Origin: Acidobacteriota bacterium | Lineage (GTDB): Bacteria > Acidobacteriota > Vicinamibacteria > Vicinamibacterales > UBA8438 | Direction: 5' to 3' | Length of the DNA: 5,898 bases | Assembly: GCA_011523485.1 (NCBI GenBank) | Contig: WTGR01000468.1 | Coordinates: 1 to 5,898 of the forward strand | In this document: in pieces, positions 1-5,898 of the stretch | Numbering within the stretch: the stretch's first letter is position 1 | Layout: the number at the start of each line of letters is the position of its first letter | Notes under the pieces: model-generated | Seen by the model: only the letters and a program-made list of their open reading frames with translations | What the model was told of the DNA's origin: nothing | The model's database searches: none | Program-made: the position numbers and the translations under genes

Positions 1-1043
1 GTCATGATCAGCCAGACGGTCTGCAGCATGCTCGCCATGCCGCCGCGCGAGAGCAACTCGTCGAGGGCGGGGTTGCCGGACTCCAGCACGTAGCCGCCGT
101 GCAGCGCCTGCCACACGCCCTTGACCAGGGCCACCGGACGCGTCAGCTCCGGCTCGCCGACGAAGCGCAGCACGGCCTCGGGCTGGAAGGCGACGGCGAA
201 CAGCCCCCCGACCAGCGCGCCGATCAGCAGCGCCGGGAAGGCCGGCATGCGGCGCACCACCAGGGTCAGCACCAGCACGAGCGGGATCAGCAGGTGCGGG
301 CCGATGGCGAAGCTGCGCTCGAGCGCGGCCAGCACCGCGTCGAGGTCGCCCGCGCCCTCCGGCGCCGGTGTGGCGAGGCCGATGGCGGCGAACAGGATCA
401 GGGCCAGGCCGAAGCTGGGGGCGGTGGTCCACACCATGTGGCGGATGTGGGTGAACAGCTCCGAGCCGGCCACCGCCGGGGCGAGGTTGGTGGTGTCGGA
501 GAGCGGCGACATCTTGTCGCCGAAGTAGGCGCCCGAGATGATCGCGCCGGCCGCGATTCCCGGGTGCAGATCGTAGGCGGCGGCGGTGCCGATCAGGGCC
601 AGGCCGACGGTGCCGGCGGTGGTCCAGGAGCTGCCGGTGGCCAGCGCGACGACGGCGCAGATGGCGCACGCGGCGGCGTAGAAGATGGAGGGAGCGAGCA
701 GCGACAGGCCGTAGTGGATCATCGTCGGCACGATGCCGGCCAGGATCCAGGTGCCGATGACCGACCCCACGACGAGCAGGATCAGGACGGCGCCCATCGA
801 GGTGGCGATGCCGCGCTTGATGGCGCCCTCGATCTCCGCCCACGATTGGCCGTTGGCCAGGCCGACCAGTCCGGCGACGGCGGTGCCGAGCACCAGGGCG
901 ATCTGGTTGGGGCCGAACGAGGACTCGTCGCCGAACAGGTACACCGCCGCGCCGAGCAGAGCGATGAGCAGGACGACGGGGACGAGGGCCTGGGCGAGCG
1001 AGGGTTCGACGGGCGATGCGGAGGCGGTGTCGAGCATGGTCAT
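1..1043 (-). CDS. nhaC: NhaC-family Na+/H+ antiporter (partial, C-terminus beyond window)
   Basis: This is an integral inner-membrane secondary transporter expected to exchange Na+ for H+ (pH and sodium homeostasis). Reading the minus strand from ATG at 1043 gives 347 residues before the window edge. NhaC proteins are usually about 450-500 residues, so roughly the last quarter is missing. Visible family signatures are GSSWTTAGTVG (residues 137-147) and GAYFGDKMSPLSDTTN (171-186), the polar intramembrane motif of the NhaC/ArsB-like fold. Hydrophobic segments lie near residues 18-37, 46-63, 82-103, 118-136, 143-156, 210-226, 250-263 and 268-286. An in-frame ATG at 1037 is an alternative start; AGGA at 1048-1051 is 4 nt from the first ATG and 10 nt from the second. 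The gene starts 14 nt after the stop of a sigma-54 activator on the same strand, so the two are probably co-transcribed. The family call is firm. Substrate is inferred, since some NhaC relatives exchange organic acids or amines (e.g. malate/lactate). Confidence 0.93.
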   Translation of the reverse strand, partial: MTMLDTASASPVEPSLAQALVPVVLLIALLGAAVYLFGDESSFGPNQIALVLGTAVAGLVGLANGQSWAEIEGAIKRGIATSMGAVLILLVVGSVIGTWILAGIVPTMIHYGLSLLAPSIFYAAACAICAVVALATGSSWTTAGTVGLALIGTAAAYDLHPGIAAGAIISGAYFGDKMSPLSDTTNLAPAVAGSELFTHIRHMVWTTAPSFGLALILFAAIGLATPAPEGAGDLDAVLAALERSFAIGPHLLIPLVLVLTLVVRRMPAFPALLIGALVGGLFAVAFQPEAVLRFVGEPELTRPVALVKGVWQALHGGYVLESGNPALDELLSRGGMASMLQTVWLIM

Positions 1044-1047
1044 CGGG

Positions 1048-1051
1048 TCCT
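1048..1051 (-). promoter_or_regulatory. Shine-Dalgarno (AGGA) for nhaC
   Basis: On the minus strand, AGGA precedes the ATG at 1043 by 4 nt and a second in-frame ATG at 1037 by 10 nt. It lies in the 14-nt gap after the activator's stop codon. It supports translation of nhaC as second cistron of a shared transcript but does not settle which ATG is used. Confidence 0.5.
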
Positions 1052-1057
1052 GACGGT

Positions 1058-2080
1058 TCACTCGCTGGCCAGGAGCGCGTCGATGTTCAGCCGGCGCCGC
1101 TTCAGCAGCAGCCCCTTGCGCGAGACGCCGAGGCGTCCGGCCGCGGCGCTGCGGCGGCCGTCCACGGCCAGCAGCGCCCGGATGATCAGCGCGCGCTCCA
1201 CTTCCGCTATGGCGGCCGGCAACGGTTGGTCCGCGGAGATGGTGACCGTGTCTCGTGAGCTGCGGGCGCCGGCGACGTTCTGCGACCGCGGCGGACCCGA
1301 AGAGGCGGTGGATCGAGCGAGATCATCCGGCGTGATGACCGTCCCGTCCTTCGCGAACGCCACCAGCCGCCGTATCTCGTTGGCGAGCTGCCGTACGTTG
1401 CCCGGCCAGTCGCGCTCGATCAACTGCCCCATCGCGGCGCCCGACATGCGGATCTCCCTCTTGTTCTGTTCGCCGGCGTACCGGTGCAGGAAGTGCGTCG
1501 CCAGCGGCACGATGTCCTCGCGATGGTCACGCAGGGGAGGGATGTGGATCCAGATGATGTTGAGACGATAGAACAGATCCTCGCGGAACCGCTTGTCCCG
1601 GACCATCTGGTCGATGTCTGCGTTCGTGGCGGCCAGGAAGCGCACGTCGACCTTCGAGGGTCGAGGCTGGCCGACAGGCTGGACTTCCTGATTCTCGATC
1701 ATCCGCAGCAGCTTGGGCTGGATGCGCGCATCGAGCTCTCCGATCTCGTCGAGGAGCACCGTGCCGCCGTCGGCGCTCCGAATGACCCCGGGCGCGTTCT
1801 CGCTGGCGCCCGTGAACGCCCCGCGACGGTGGCCGAAGAGTTGCGAGTCCACGATGTCGCGCGTGGTGCCGGTGCAGTTGTAGGGTATGAACCGCTCGCG
1901 CGGGCGGCCGGAACGGTCGTGAATGATACGCGCGAGCACCTCCTTGCCGGTTCCCGATTCTCCCGTGATCAGCACGGGAATACCGCTCGGCGCGGCCTCC
2001 GTCGCGATTCTCAGCACGCGCTGCATGGCGTGCGACGCGAAGACGCCGTGGCCGGACCACTGCCGTGTCGGCTCTGACAT
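1058..2080 (-). CDS. Sigma-54-dependent transcriptional activator, AAA+ plus Fis HTH, no sensory domain
   Basis: This bacterial enhancer-binding protein uses ATP hydrolysis to open promoters bound by sigma-54 RNA polymerase. From ATG at 2080 it has 340 residues. Visible motifs are Walker A GESGTGKE (40-47), the sigma-54 contact loop GAFTGA (87-92), Walker B GGTVLLDE (105-112), the arginine-finger region FREDLFYRL (165-173) and WPGNVRQL (225-232). A Fis-type helix-turn-helix, [20 protein letters not shown], lies near 308-327. Only about 10-15 residues precede the AAA+ domain, so there is no receiver, GAF, PAS or FHA domain. That architecture resembles PspF, whose activity is controlled by a separate partner protein. 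An in-frame TTG at 2086 would add two residues, but ATG is preferred; neither has a clear ribosome-binding site. nhaC follows after 14 nt. Sampled base composition is lower than in nhaC (57% G+C in 1561-1620 against 75% in 181-240). The family call is firm; the target genes are unknown. Confidence 0.95.
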   Translation of the reverse strand: MSEPTRQWSGHGVFASHAMQRVLRIATEAAPSGIPVLITGESGTGKEVLARIIHDRSGRPRERFIPYNCTGTTRDIVDSQLFGHRRGAFTGASENAPGVIRSADGGTVLLDEIGELDARIQPKLLRMIENQEVQPVGQPRPSKVDVRFLAATNADIDQMVRDKRFREDLFYRLNIIWIHIPPLRDHREDIVPLATHFLHRYAGEQNKREIRMSGAAMGQLIERDWPGNVRQLANEIRRLVAFAKDGTVITPDDLARSTASSGPPRSQNVAGARSSRDTVTISADQPLPAAIAEVERALIIRALLAVDGRRSAAAGRLGVSRKGLLLKRRRLNIDALLASE

Positions 2081-2121
2081 GTCCAAGGTGCGCCGTTTGT
2101 AGCACGGCTCGGGACGCGGGC

Positions 2122-2137
2122 GACATGACCGATGTCA
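2122..2137. repeat. Overlapping inverted repeats, candidate operator in the mtaB/activator divergent region
   Basis: Two perfect short inverted repeats share this stretch: GACAT-N5-ATGTC (2122-2136) and TGAC-CGAT-GTCA (2126-2137). The second has the arm and 4-bp spacer geometry seen in operators of the CRP/FNR superfamily. It lies immediately upstream of a -10-like box for mtaB, a position where a bound protein would hinder polymerase. It also lies about 42-59 bp upstream of the activator's ATG, so it could serve either direction. Short palindromes occur by chance, so this is a candidate only. Confidence 0.3.
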
Positions 2138-2139
2138 CA

Positions 2140-2145
2140 TATACT
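2140..2145 (+). promoter_or_regulatory. Candidate -10 box (TATACT) for mtaB, implying a leaderless transcript
   Basis: TATACT matches the sigma-70 -10 consensus at five of six bases and stands out in a very GC-rich surround. Its 3' end is 8 nt before the mtaB ATG at 2154, so a start site 6-8 nt downstream would fall at or within 1-2 nt of the ATG. No Shine-Dalgarno-like sequence is present; the bases before the ATG are a run of C's. No good -35 is visible at 16-18 bp; GCGACA at 2120-2125 is the nearest partial match, with a 14-bp spacer. Confidence 0.45.
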
Positions 2146-2153
2146 GCCCCCCG

Positions 2154-3473
2154 ATGAAGTTCGCCGTCGTCACGTTCGGCTGCCGCGTCAACCAGGCCGA
2201 CTCGTTCGCGATCGAGCGCGGGCTGCGCGCCGGCGGCGGTTCCGCGGCGCCGGTGGAGGCGGCCGACGTGGTCGTCGTCAACAGTTGCTCGGTCACCGCG
2301 AGCGCCGACCAGGGGACGCGGCAGGCGATCCGGCGCATCGCGCGGACGAACGCGGGCGCCCGGATCGTGGCCACCGGCTGCTACGCGTCGCGGGCCGCCG
2401 CGGAGGTGGCCGCCCTGCCCGGCGTGGTCGCGGTGGTGCCGAACGTCGAGAAGGAGGCGCTGGTCGAACGCATCCTCGACACCGTCGAGCCGACCACCGC
2501 CGAGCGGTTCGCTGGCGGGGACGGCGCGTGCGGGGCTCCGATCCGGCCGGGGGAGCGGGGCCGGACCGCCTATACCCTGCGGGTGCAGACCGGCTGCGAC
2601 GAAGCCTGCGCGTACTGCATCATCCCGTCGACGCGGGGGCGTGGCCGCAGCGTCGCGTTGCCGCGGGTGCTGGACGAGGTGGACGAGGCCGTCGCGGCGG
2701 GATATCGGGAGCTGCAGCTCACCGGCGTCCACCTCGGCTCCTACGGGCGCGACCTGACCCCGCCGTCGTCGCTGGTCGCACTGTTGCGGGCGCTCGCCGC
2801 GCATCCGGCCGACTTCCTGGTGCGGATGAGCTCGCTGGAGCCGATGGACTGCACCCCGGCAGTCGTCGAGCTCGTGACGGGCAGCCCGCGGTTCGCGCCG
2901 CACTTTCATCTCCCGCTTCAGCACGCCAGCGACGCGGTCCTCGAGCGGATGCGGCGGCCGTACACGGCGGCGCGATACCGGTCGGTGGTGACGAGCATCC
3001 GCCGGCGCCTGCCGCACGCCGCGATCGGGTCCGATGTGGTCGTCGGTTTCCCGGGCGAGACGGACACCGATGCCGCGGCGACCCTCGGCTTTCTCGAAGA
3101 GAGCCCGCTGACGTACCTGCACGTCTTTCCCTACTCGGATCGTCCCGGCACCGAGGCGTCCGGGATGTCCGGCAAGGTGGACGGGCGATGCATCCGCGAG
3201 CGGGCGCGAGCCGTGCGCGAGGTCGGCGCCGCGTTGGCGGAGCGGTTCCGTGCGGCGCAGATCGGGAGCGTTCGTCCGGGGCTGACGCTCGCGCAGGCCG
3301 GCGGCACGGTGGTGCTGACCGACAACTACCTGCGCGTCCGGGTGCCCGAGGACGGGCCCGAGAACGAACGCGTGCGGGTGCGGATCACGGCTGCCGGCGA
3401 GACGCTGGCCGGCGAGATTGTCACGGCGCGACCAGAGGTCGCGTTGGGAGTCTCTCGCGGCGCCAGCGCTTAG
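2154..3473 (+). CDS. mtaB: tRNA (N6-L-threonylcarbamoyladenosine(37)-C2)-methylthiotransferase, radical SAM
   Basis: MtaB converts t6A37 to ms2t6A37 in tRNAs decoding ANN codons, using S-adenosylmethionine and two [4Fe-4S] clusters in the cytoplasm. The 439 residues show the three-domain layout of methylthiotransferases. The N-terminal domain has three cluster cysteines: C10 (FGCRVN), C45 (VNSCSVT) and C76 (ATGCYASR). The radical-SAM core has CxxxCxxC at C148, C152 and C155 (GCDEACAYCIIP), followed by LTGVHLGSYG (189-198), SSLEP (226-230) and GFPGETD (298-304). The C-terminus from about 365 resembles a TRAM RNA-binding domain (TDNYLRVRVPEDG, 389-401). The opening MKFAVVTFGCRVNQADS matches the MtaB/YqeV type rather than MiaB or RimO. 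The start is fixed because conserved sequence begins within four residues. Length is normal for the family, and all six cluster cysteines are present. It diverges from the activator gene and converges with a small membrane-protein gene whose stop overlaps its own. Confidence 0.93.
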   Translation: MKFAVVTFGCRVNQADSFAIERGLRAGGGSAAPVEAADVVVVNSCSVTASADQGTRQAIRRIARTNAGARIVATGCYASRAAAEVAALPGVVAVVPNVEKEALVERILDTVEPTTAERFAGGDGACGAPIRPGERGRTAYTLRVQTGCDEACAYCIIPSTRGRGRSVALPRVLDEVDEAVAAGYRELQLTGVHLGSYGRDLTPPSSLVALLRALAAHPADFLVRMSSLEPMDCTPAVVELVTGSPRFAPHFHLPLQHASDAVLERMRRPYTAARYRSVVTSIRRRLPHAAIGSDVVVGFPGETDTDAAATLGFLEESPLTYLHVFPYSDRPGTEASGMSGKVDGRCIRERARAVREVGAALAERFRAAQIGSVRPGLTLAQAGGTVVLTDNYLRVRVPEDGPENERVRVRITAAGETLAGEIVTARPEVALGVSRGASA

Positions 3474-3652
3474 TCCGAGTGGAGGCCGGGGGGCGTTACA
3501 TGCGCAACGAGCACTTCCCGTAGTGCTTCGACTTGTCCTGTCAGCCGGGCGATCTGCCATCCATTCCAGAGTCCGGCGGTCGCCGCCACCAGCGAGAGAA
3601 GCAGCGTGAGGATCTGGACCGTCCTGTTTCCATTCGACTCCACGACTTTCAT
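3470..3652 (-). CDS. Small single-pass membrane protein of unknown function (60 aa)
   Basis: I do not recognise a family. The 60-residue product has a polar N-terminus (residues 1-10, with K2, E5 and R10), one hydrophobic segment at about 12-29 (VQILTLLLSLVAATAGLW), then a short amphipathic stretch (about 33-49, with I34, L37, V41, L44 and V47) that could form a helix, and a short polar tail. It is probably a single-pass inner-membrane protein. Evidence that it is real: the start is 9 nt after the rlmN stop on the same strand, a GAGG Shine-Dalgarno lies 6 nt before the ATG, and the product is a coherent membrane-protein pattern in a region otherwise without a gene. Its TAA stop overlaps the mtaB TAG on the opposite strand, so the two genes share 4 bp (3470-3473). 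It is probably the second cistron of an rlmN transcript. A chance open frame remains possible. Confidence 0.6.
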   Translation of the reverse strand: MKVVESNGNRTVQILTLLLSLVAATAGLWNGWQIARLTGQVEALREVLVAHVTPPGLHSD

Positions 3653-3661
3653 GTTACGCCT

Positions 3662-4756
<1,095 letters not shown>

Positions 4757-4822
4757 GGGCAGCGTGTCCCGGCGGACGGGCGGGCCGCATGCTACCACGG
4801 GGCCGGCGGCGGTGGAGGCGAC

Positions 4823-4870
4823 GGGAGCCGGTTGGGCGTTCCGCGCGGGGGAGCGGGGGAATGGCGCGGG
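4823..4870 (+). other. G-rich tract with five G-runs, weak G-quadruplex candidate
   Basis: Runs of three or more G occur at 4823-4825, 4834-4836, 4847-4851, 4855-4859 and 4868-4870. The loops are 8, 10, 3 and 8 nt, so this would be a long-loop quadruplex at best. Local composition may simply reflect a GC-rich genome. Confidence 0.25.
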
Positions 4871-4906
4871 CGCACACGACGCCGGTCCGGCCGGTGGGGG
4901 CGCCGG

Positions 4907-4936
4907 TTGCTGCGATTCGGCGACGTGTGGTACGAT
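4907..4936 (+). promoter_or_regulatory. Candidate sigma-70 promoter for the M16 peptidase gene
   Basis: TTGCTG (4907-4912) and TACGAT (4931-4936) are separated by 18 bp, and TGG directly before the -10 supplies an extended -10 (TGn) element. The predicted transcript would start near 4943, leaving a leader of about 90 nt before the ATG at 5032. The boxes match the consensus at three and four of six positions, so the call rests on the combination and on position. Confidence 0.4.
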
Positions 4937-4967
4937 ACATGCTTGCTGGTGCGCTTAACCTTATTCT

Positions 4968-4983
4968 TTGCAAGCGTTTGCGT
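4968..4983. promoter_or_regulatory. LacI/PurR-type operator-like palindrome
   Basis: The core GCAAGCGTTTGC (4970-4981) is palindromic except for one position pair and has the central CG typical of LacI-family operators. The 16-base stretch matches the enterobacterial PurR box (ACGCAAACGTTTGCGT) at 13 of 16 positions. It would lie about 25-40 nt downstream of the predicted transcription start of the peptidase gene, a position suited to repression by blocking polymerase. The cognate regulator is not in this window, and a PurR-like role in this lineage is not implied. Confidence 0.35.
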
Positions 4984-5004
4984 AGTCACAGAGCTCCTCC
5001 GGCG

Positions 5005-5029
5005 GCCCCTGCGGGGCGGATGCCCTCCG
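5005..5029 (+). other. Short GC hairpins just ahead of the peptidase start
   Basis: A perfect 5-bp stem, GCCCC-TGC-GGGGC, occupies 5005-5017. A 4-bp stem, CGGA-TGCCC-TCCG, occupies 5017-5029; it shares base 5017 and contains the alternative ATG at 5020. In the mRNA these would sit across the translation initiation region. There is no following T-run, so this is not a terminator. At this GC content such stems arise readily by chance. Confidence 0.25.
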
Positions 5030-5031
5030 AG

Positions 5032-5898
5032 ATGATCGAGCGTCACGATTTCGACAGCGGCCTCTGTCTGCTCACCGAACCCATGCCCGCGGTCCGCTCG
5101 GTCAGCCTCGGCGCCTGGCTGACCCGGGGCTCGCGGCACGAGGGCGCGGGCCGCGCGGGGATCGCCCATTTCGTCGAGCACATGCTCTTCAAGGGGACCG
5201 CCTCGCGCACGGCGGAGGCGATCGCCCAGGAGATCGACTCCATCGGCGGGCAGCTCGACGCGTTCACGGCGAAGGAGTACGCCGGCTACTACGTGAAGGT
5301 GCTCGACGAGCATCTCCCGCGCGCCGTCGATCTGCTGAGCGATCTGCTGCTGAACCCGGCGTTCGAGGGCGACGAGATCCGGCGCGAGCAGGGCGTCGTC
5401 CTCGAAGAGATCAAGATGGTCGAGGACACGCCGGACGACCTCGTGCACGAGGTGTTCACGGCGAACTTCTGGCCGGACCATCCGCTCGGGCGCCCGATAC
5501 TCGGGACCGCCGAGTCGGTCGCCGCGATAGACGCCCCGGCGCTCCGCGAGTACTTCACGGGCGCGTACACCGCGGGCAACCTGATCGTTGCGGCTGCCGG
5601 GAGCATCGACACGCCGGCCGTCCGCGAGCTGATCGGCGAGGCGTTCGCGACGTTGTCTCCCGGCGCCGCGCCGCTCTCCAACAGCGAGCCGTCGGTCGCC
5701 GCCCGCGTCGAGCTGCGCGACAAGGATCTCGAGCAGGCGCACCTGTGCCTCGGCACCCGCGGCTATCCCCAGAGCCACGCGGACCGCTACGCCACCTACG
5801 TGCTCAACACGGTGCTGGGCGGCTCGATGAGCTCGCGCCTGTTCCAGAACATCCGCGAGAAGCGGGGGCTGGCCTACGCGGTCAGCAGCAGCCTGACG
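5032..5898 (+). CDS. M16 family zinc metallopeptidase (partial, C-terminus beyond window)
   Basis: This is a pitrilysin/insulinase-family peptidase related to bacterial processing-peptidase-like proteins (MPP-beta, PqqL, YmxG types), which degrade or process peptides in a clamshell of two M16 halves. The 289 visible residues include the inverted zinc motif HFVEH (46-50; ligands H46 and H50, catalytic E49). The third ligand is probably E126 in VLEEIKMVEDTPDD, 76 residues after H50, as in MPP. SIGGQLDAFTAKEYAGYY (70-87) and GGSMSSRLFQNIREKRGLAY (starting near 265), a start-of-second-domain signature, are also present. About 130 residues should follow for a single-chain protein of 410-440 residues. 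There is no signal peptide, so a cytoplasmic location is likely. An in-frame ATG at 5020 would add MPSE, and the frame is open back to an ATG at 4939. Start 5032 is chosen because family members open with a few residues before the 'DNGL..LTE' equivalent (DSGLCLLTE, 8-16). The ribosome-binding site is weak. Confidence 0.93.
   Translation, partial: MIERHDFDSGLCLLTEPMPAVRSVSLGAWLTRGSRHEGAGRAGIAHFVEHMLFKGTASRTAEAIAQEIDSIGGQLDAFTAKEYAGYYVKVLDEHLPRAVDLLSDLLLNPAFEGDEIRREQGVVLEEIKMVEDTPDDLVHEVFTANFWPDHPLGRPILGTAESVAAIDAPALREYFTGAYTAGNLIVAAAGSIDTPAVRELIGEAFATLSPGAAPLSNSEPSVAARVELRDKDLEQAHLCLGTRGYPQSHADRYATYVLNTVLGGSMSSRLFQNIREKRGLAYAVSSSLT

Larger units (their letters stand above)
4757..5031. other. 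Divergent intergenic region between rlmN and the M16 peptidase gene
   Basis: I find no convincing gene in these ~275 bases. The part next to rlmN (to about 4920) is extremely G-rich on the plus strand. The part from about 4925 to 4990 is markedly less GC-rich and holds a candidate promoter facing the peptidase plus an operator-like palindrome. The last 30 bases before the peptidase contain short GC hairpins. Promoters for both divergent genes should lie here; I could not identify a convincing minus-strand promoter for rlmN. Confidence 0.6.

Noticed and set aside
99..1571. 490-codon open frame on the plus strand
   Set aside because: It is antisense to nhaC and the activator. The product is low-complexity, rich in R, G, A, D, Q and H, with no domain pattern, as expected from GC-rich third-position bias.
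2081..2153. Possible sigma-54 promoter upstream of the activator
   Set aside because: I looked for the GG-N10-GC pattern with TGGCAC/TTGC boxes on the minus strand and found no convincing match.
2132..3523. 463-codon plus-strand frame overlapping mtaB
   Set aside because: It is a second frame of the mtaB DNA. The translation is Arg/Gly/Ala-rich, while the overlapping frame carries all six conserved MtaB cysteines.
1527..3560. 677-codon open frame on the minus strand
   Set aside because: It runs antisense through all of mtaB and out of frame through the activator. The product is Arg/Ala/His-rich without recognisable motifs; a shadow of two real genes.
3418..3609. 63-codon plus-strand frame over the small membrane-protein gene
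   Set aside because: It begins inside mtaB in another frame, has no ribosome-binding site and gives an Arg/Pro/Ser-rich product. The minus-strand frame has a good Shine-Dalgarno and a transmembrane segment.
4792..5778. 328-codon minus-strand frame antisense to the M16 peptidase
   Set aside because: The plus strand encodes a clear M16 domain with the HxxEH motif. The antisense product has no domain features.

Overview
This is a GC-rich bacterial chromosomal window (roughly two thirds to three quarters G+C in the lines I counted by eye). It carries five recognisable genes or gene fragments and one probable small gene. The best lineage guess is Acidobacteriota, possibly Vicinamibacteria-like. 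The sigma-54 activator has the 'YNCT...[15 protein letters not shown]...GVIRSADGG' style of AAA+ domain that I associate with acidobacterial regulators, and the M16 peptidase N-terminus is of a similar type. This is recollection of family style, not a search, so the lineage call is tentative.

Layout. (1) Positions 1-1043, minus strand: the N-terminal ~347 residues of an NhaC-family Na+/H+ antiporter, cut by the window edge. (2) 1058-2080, minus strand: a sigma-54-dependent activator with only an AAA+ domain and a Fis-type HTH, lying 14 nt upstream of nhaC and co-directional with it. (3) 2081-2153: a short divergent intergenic region with a -10-like box and overlapping inverted repeats. (4) 2154-3473, plus strand: mtaB, a tRNA methylthiotransferase. 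(5) 3470-3652, minus strand: a 60-residue single-pass membrane protein of unknown function, overlapping the mtaB stop by 4 bp. (6) 3662-4756, minus strand: rlmN, an rRNA/tRNA adenine C2 methyltransferase, 9 nt upstream of the small gene. (7) 4757-5031: a divergent intergenic region of about 275 bp with a candidate promoter, a LacI/PurR-like palindrome and a G-rich tract. (8) 5032-5898, plus strand: the N-terminal 289 residues of an M16 zinc metallopeptidase, cut by the window edge.

Functional picture. Two radical-SAM RNA-modification enzymes (MtaB on tRNA A37, RlmN on 23S rRNA A2503 and tRNA A37) face each other tail to tail, with a tiny membrane-protein gene wedged between them as the second cistron behind rlmN. 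The sigma-54 activator and nhaC look like a two-gene operon, which suggests but does not prove that the regulator controls ion homeostasis. I see no mobile element, CRISPR array, tRNA, rRNA or defence system. Most of the window is ordinary housekeeping. The points worth a second look are the apparently leaderless mtaB, the receiver-less activator beside nhaC, the small membrane gene, and the operator-like palindrome ahead of the peptidase.
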